A stretch of DNA of 64,000 nt from Verrucomicrobiota bacterium. GTDB taxonomy: Bacteria > Chlamydiota > Chlamydiia > Chlamydiales > Rhabdochlamydiaceae. Numbering within the stretch: the stretch's first letter is position 1; each line of letters begins with the position of its first letter. The notes below the pieces were generated by a model. It was not told the DNA's origin. It worked only from the letters and a program-made list of their open reading frames with translations, and ran no database searches. Made by a program: the position numbers and the translations under genes. Positions 62,096 to 64,000 of the stretch are shown here, piece after piece. The DNA lies in contig JAFEGW010000004.1 in the NCBI GenBank assembly GCA_018239715.1, positions 124,001-188,000 on the forward strand, given 5' to 3'.

Positions 62096-63385
62096 TTAAA
62101 AATCAAATCGAGCCCCTAAAGTAACCCCTGACAATCCAAGATTGCTCGTTTCCTTAAAAAATTGCCCTGCAACACTTTCGCTATCCAAATGGTCGAGCTG
62201 ATTCTGATTAAACCAAATCAGCTGCTCCCAGCCCAAGGTCAAACCCAAATGATACCGATGGTCTGAAAAATAGTGATCCCAACTCATGCCTAGTGCTATC
62301 TGTAAGTTGCCCACGAAAGAAACATGATGATCATGGAGATCCACCATCGAAGTGCCGGAAGGCACTAGCAAAGGCTGGCCTATAATCTTATCTTTCACTT
62401 TGTCGTTGAATCGGCCCCATAAAATAGACCCAGAACCATTTGCAAAAACACCCCAATCTCTAGTAAACTTCCACTTCGTATCCACTCCTCCGCGGAGTCC
62501 CAGACCTAGGAAGTGATTCCTCATGTCCGTGTCGAGCTTAGGAATCGCTCTGACGCGGGCATTATCGGCATTACGATTTTCGAACAAGTTTTTATAATGG
62601 ATTTCAAAGTCTTGATAAATACGGGCAGCTCTAACACCCACATGCGGGCGGAGGCTAAGATGAGGTGTGAAACCAAAGGAGCGGCCTAATTCAAGATCTA
62701 GAGTGTCATAGTGCAGTTTCCATTCGCCTTTTGCTTCCGTACAGAAACAGCTGAAGGACCTACCTGTTAGAGCATTAAGAGGATTGACTTGCCAGAGAGT
62801 AAATATCTGCTGATGATCATTAGCATGGACTGAATTGTGGACATCCTGTCGGTAATGGGTCCAGTTGAGATAGAGATCCCATTTGTCATGGGGAGTATTA
62901 TATCCGAGACCTACTCTCCACCCCGGATTCCAGGTATGGCCGATCTCTTTGACTTTCGCATGGTGGCCCGGTGAAGATTCCGAGAGAAAACCTGGAACCG
63001 TCGAAACTCCTCGAAAGCCGTCTTTAATGGCATATGCTAGCCCTTTTTCACGAGCTGTCCAGTAGAGAAAGTCCGCGGTCATAAAGAGGTTTGCACCGCC
63101 TTGAACTTCGTAACGGGTGTCAGAAAGAAAAGGAGTTTCTTCGTTGAGATCAACGGCCGTCATAGGGTTCTCAGCAGGCTTCGATTTCTGCGAATAATTG
63201 TTATATTCTCGCGAAGGAGAACTATAGCTAAGAAGCGGAGCAGTAGCAGCTTGGTCTCTGAGTACGATGGGATGTTCGCCCGACTGGTTTCCAGACTCTC
63301 CGACATCAGCACCATTTAACAGACCGGAATACGTGACAAGTGACGCGACGGTGAGCGGCCACACTTTCTTTGGATTCCATGCCAT
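62096..63385 (-). CDS. MOMP-like outer membrane protein, copy 3
   Basis: A 429-residue protein, longest of the three. Signal peptide about 1-26 (VASLVTYSGLLNGADV), then a Ser/Asn-rich insertion of about 70 residues before the barrel starts at NLFMTADFLYWTAREKGLAY. Shared signatures are PGWRVGLGYNTPHDKWDLYL, KLHYDTLDLELGRSFG, VGVRAARIYQDFEIHY and the final LSGVTLGARFDF. It has a strong AAGGAGGA site. It is the first gene of the three-gene array. Confidence 0.86.
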   Translation of the reverse strand: MAWNPKKVWPLTVASLVTYSGLLNGADVGESGNQSGEHPIVLRDQAATAPLLSYSSPSREYNNYSQKSKPAENPMTAVDLNEETPFLSDTRYEVQGGANLFMTADFLYWTAREKGLAYAIKDGFRGVSTVPGFLSESSPGHHAKVKEIGHTWNPGWRVGLGYNTPHDKWDLYLNWTHYRQDVHNSVHANDHQQIFTLWQVNPLNALTGRSFSCFCTEAKGEWKLHYDTLDLELGRSFGFTPHLSLRPHVGVRAARIYQDFEIHYKNLFENRNADNARVRAIPKLDTDMRNHFLGLGLRGGVDTKWKFTRDWGVFANGSGSILWGRFNDKVKDKIIGQPLLVPSGTSMVDLHDHHVSFVGNLQIALGMSWDHYFSDHRYHLGLTLGWEQLIWFNQNQLDHLDSESVAGQFFKETSNLGLSGVTLGARFDF

Positions 63386-63420
63386 AGCACTGTTCCTCCT
63401 TTTCTTTCGCCCTACGAAGT

Positions 63421-63446
63421 ATTATAAGCCCCTACAAGGGGCATAA
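63421..63446 (-). promoter_or_regulatory. candidate -10 box and dyad upstream of the MOMP-like array
   Basis: On the minus strand a perfect TATAAT lies at 63421-63426, 36 bases before the ATG of copy 3. Immediately upstream is the dyad GCCCC-TTGTA-GGGGC (63428-63442). The nearest good -35 (TTGTCA) would need a 21-base spacer. The promoter assignment is tentative. Confidence 0.4.
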
Positions 63447-63611
63447 ATGACAACCTTATAGCAAAGAACTTTTTCAATCAAAATATTTTTAGAAAGACGC
63501 CGGCCCTCTCGCGTAAGACCCTTCGATAAAAATGAACTCATCTAATTTGGAAAAGAGGTTTTGTATTTGGACTAGCCTCTTCTTTATATAAAGGTAAAAA
63601 CTTCAACCCAT

Positions 63612-63650
63612 AAAAAAACCCTTTCCAGGTTTCCCCGGAAAGGGTTTTTT
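63612..63650. terminator. terminator after the NTT gene
   Basis: A stem of 14 pairs (AAAAAACCCTTTCC with GGAAAGGGTTTTTT) and a 10-base loop lies just past the nucleotide transporter stop on the minus strand. T runs on both sides make it bidirectional. Confidence 0.85.
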
Positions 63651-63670
63651 AGCCAGAAGCTAAGCAGTCA

Positions 63671-64000
63671 TTACTGCTGAGTCGCCTTGGCGAGCGTAGG
63701 CTCGGCCGCAGGAGTCTCTGCTTTGGCTTGTTCTTTCTCTGCCGTCAGTTTGCCATAAAGCTTACCGAGAGCCTTCGCGCTGTAGATCCAAGCGAAGATG
63801 ATCAAGAAAAGGATTCCGGCAACGTACGGTGTGATCGCTGCGAGCGATCCGAGCGCAATGATCAAACCTTGGTTGATCAAAGCTCCGCCGGATTTACCGA
63901 GGCGAGCTCCAACGACGTCAATCGCAGCTTTTCCTTTGACTTTGGACTCTTGGTCCAGCGGAACGTAAGCCATCTCTTTCGTTGGATCGAAAAGTGAGTA
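63671..64000 (-). CDS. ATP/ADP translocase (NTT family), C-terminal part
   Basis: The open frame continues off the right edge; 109 residues are visible. It begins YSLFDPTKEMAYVPLDQESK, continues GKAAIDVVGARLGKSGG and has two more membrane helices and a charged Ala/Glu-rich tail. This is the well-conserved end of chlamydial, rickettsial and plastid nucleotide transporters, which exchange host ATP for ADP or import other nucleotides. Only the C terminus is present, so the exact NTT type cannot be told. A terminator follows. Confidence 0.93.
   Translation of the reverse strand, partial: YSLFDPTKEMAYVPLDQESKVKGKAAIDVVGARLGKSGGALINQGLIIALGSLAAITPYVAGILFLIIFAWIYSAKALGKLYGKLTAEKEQAKAETPAAEPTLAKATQQ

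Overview
This window looks like a chromosomal segment from an amoeba-associated or environmental chlamydia (order Parachlamydiales). Several things point there. An ATP/ADP translocase (NTT) runs off the right end. There is a fused E1 alpha/beta 2-oxoacid dehydrogenase. The order dnaX-ybaB-ptsI/ptsH-comEC matches, from memory, the Chlamydia trachomatis CT334-CT339 order, and serS next to a VIT1-like gene and a metal P-type ATPase matches CT729-CT727. There are also tandem MOMP-like porins, an hrcA-grpE-dnaK operon behind a CIRCE element, and several proteins with eukaryotic-type domains (F-box, LRR, BMT5-like). Base composition by eye is in the mid-to-high 40s % GC, with clearly AT-richer islands. 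A Criblamydiaceae (Estrella-like) source is possible but is only a guess.

Layout. 1-3.3 kb: a small basic protein, a metallophosphoesterase, a YkgJ-type Cys-cluster protein and a phosphoglucomutase/phosphomannomutase in a tightly packed + strand run. 3.3-5.5 kb (-): a 7TM-HD cyclic-di-AMP phosphodiesterase. 5.6-7.4 kb (+): dnaX-ybaB. 7.5-9.8 kb (-): ptsH-ptsI followed by an AbrB/MazE-like gene. 10-12.7 kb (+): NDH-2 and a short ComEC. 12.6-14.3 kb (-): a secretin without other type II secretion genes. 14.4-18.8 kb (-): a locus of unknown proteins, two of which share a repeated membrane module and one of which is a 953-aa Inc-like coiled-coil protein. 18.9-25 kb (+): tRNA-His, uppP, ftsK, a small membrane protein, walJ and two unknown proteins. 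25-28 kb (-): a pdhAB fusion and an AT-hook-like protein. 28.3-33.5 kb (+): serS, an M18 aminopeptidase, a VIT1-like protein and a metal P-type ATPase.

33.5-37.7 kb (-) is an AT-rich 1388-aa sacsin-type ATPase with a C-terminal NO VEIN (DUF3883) nuclease-like domain. 37.9-43.6 kb holds an M20 peptidase, an epimerase, an SPW-VKOR membrane protein, a TPR protein and an MFS transporter. 43.7-55.7 kb looks like an accessory, host-directed island. It has two paralogous F-box-like/LRR proteins, an ABC exporter, a beta-propeller/BMT5 rRNA-methyltransferase-like fusion, an NAD-glutamate dehydrogenase, an F-box protein and a protein with a Cys-rich basic tail. 55.9-59.5 kb is the heat-shock operon. 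59.6-63.4 kb is a tandem array of three MOMP-like outer membrane proteins. The end of an NTT nucleotide transporter closes the window.

Housekeeping genes (replication, cell-wall lipid recycling, chromosome segregation, translation, respiration, chaperones) are intact. Between them lie lineage-specific genes that probably serve the intracellular life style: nucleotide import, porins and candidate secreted effectors. No transposase, CRISPR array, phage module or rRNA operon is visible. No stretch without a gene exceeds 300 bases.
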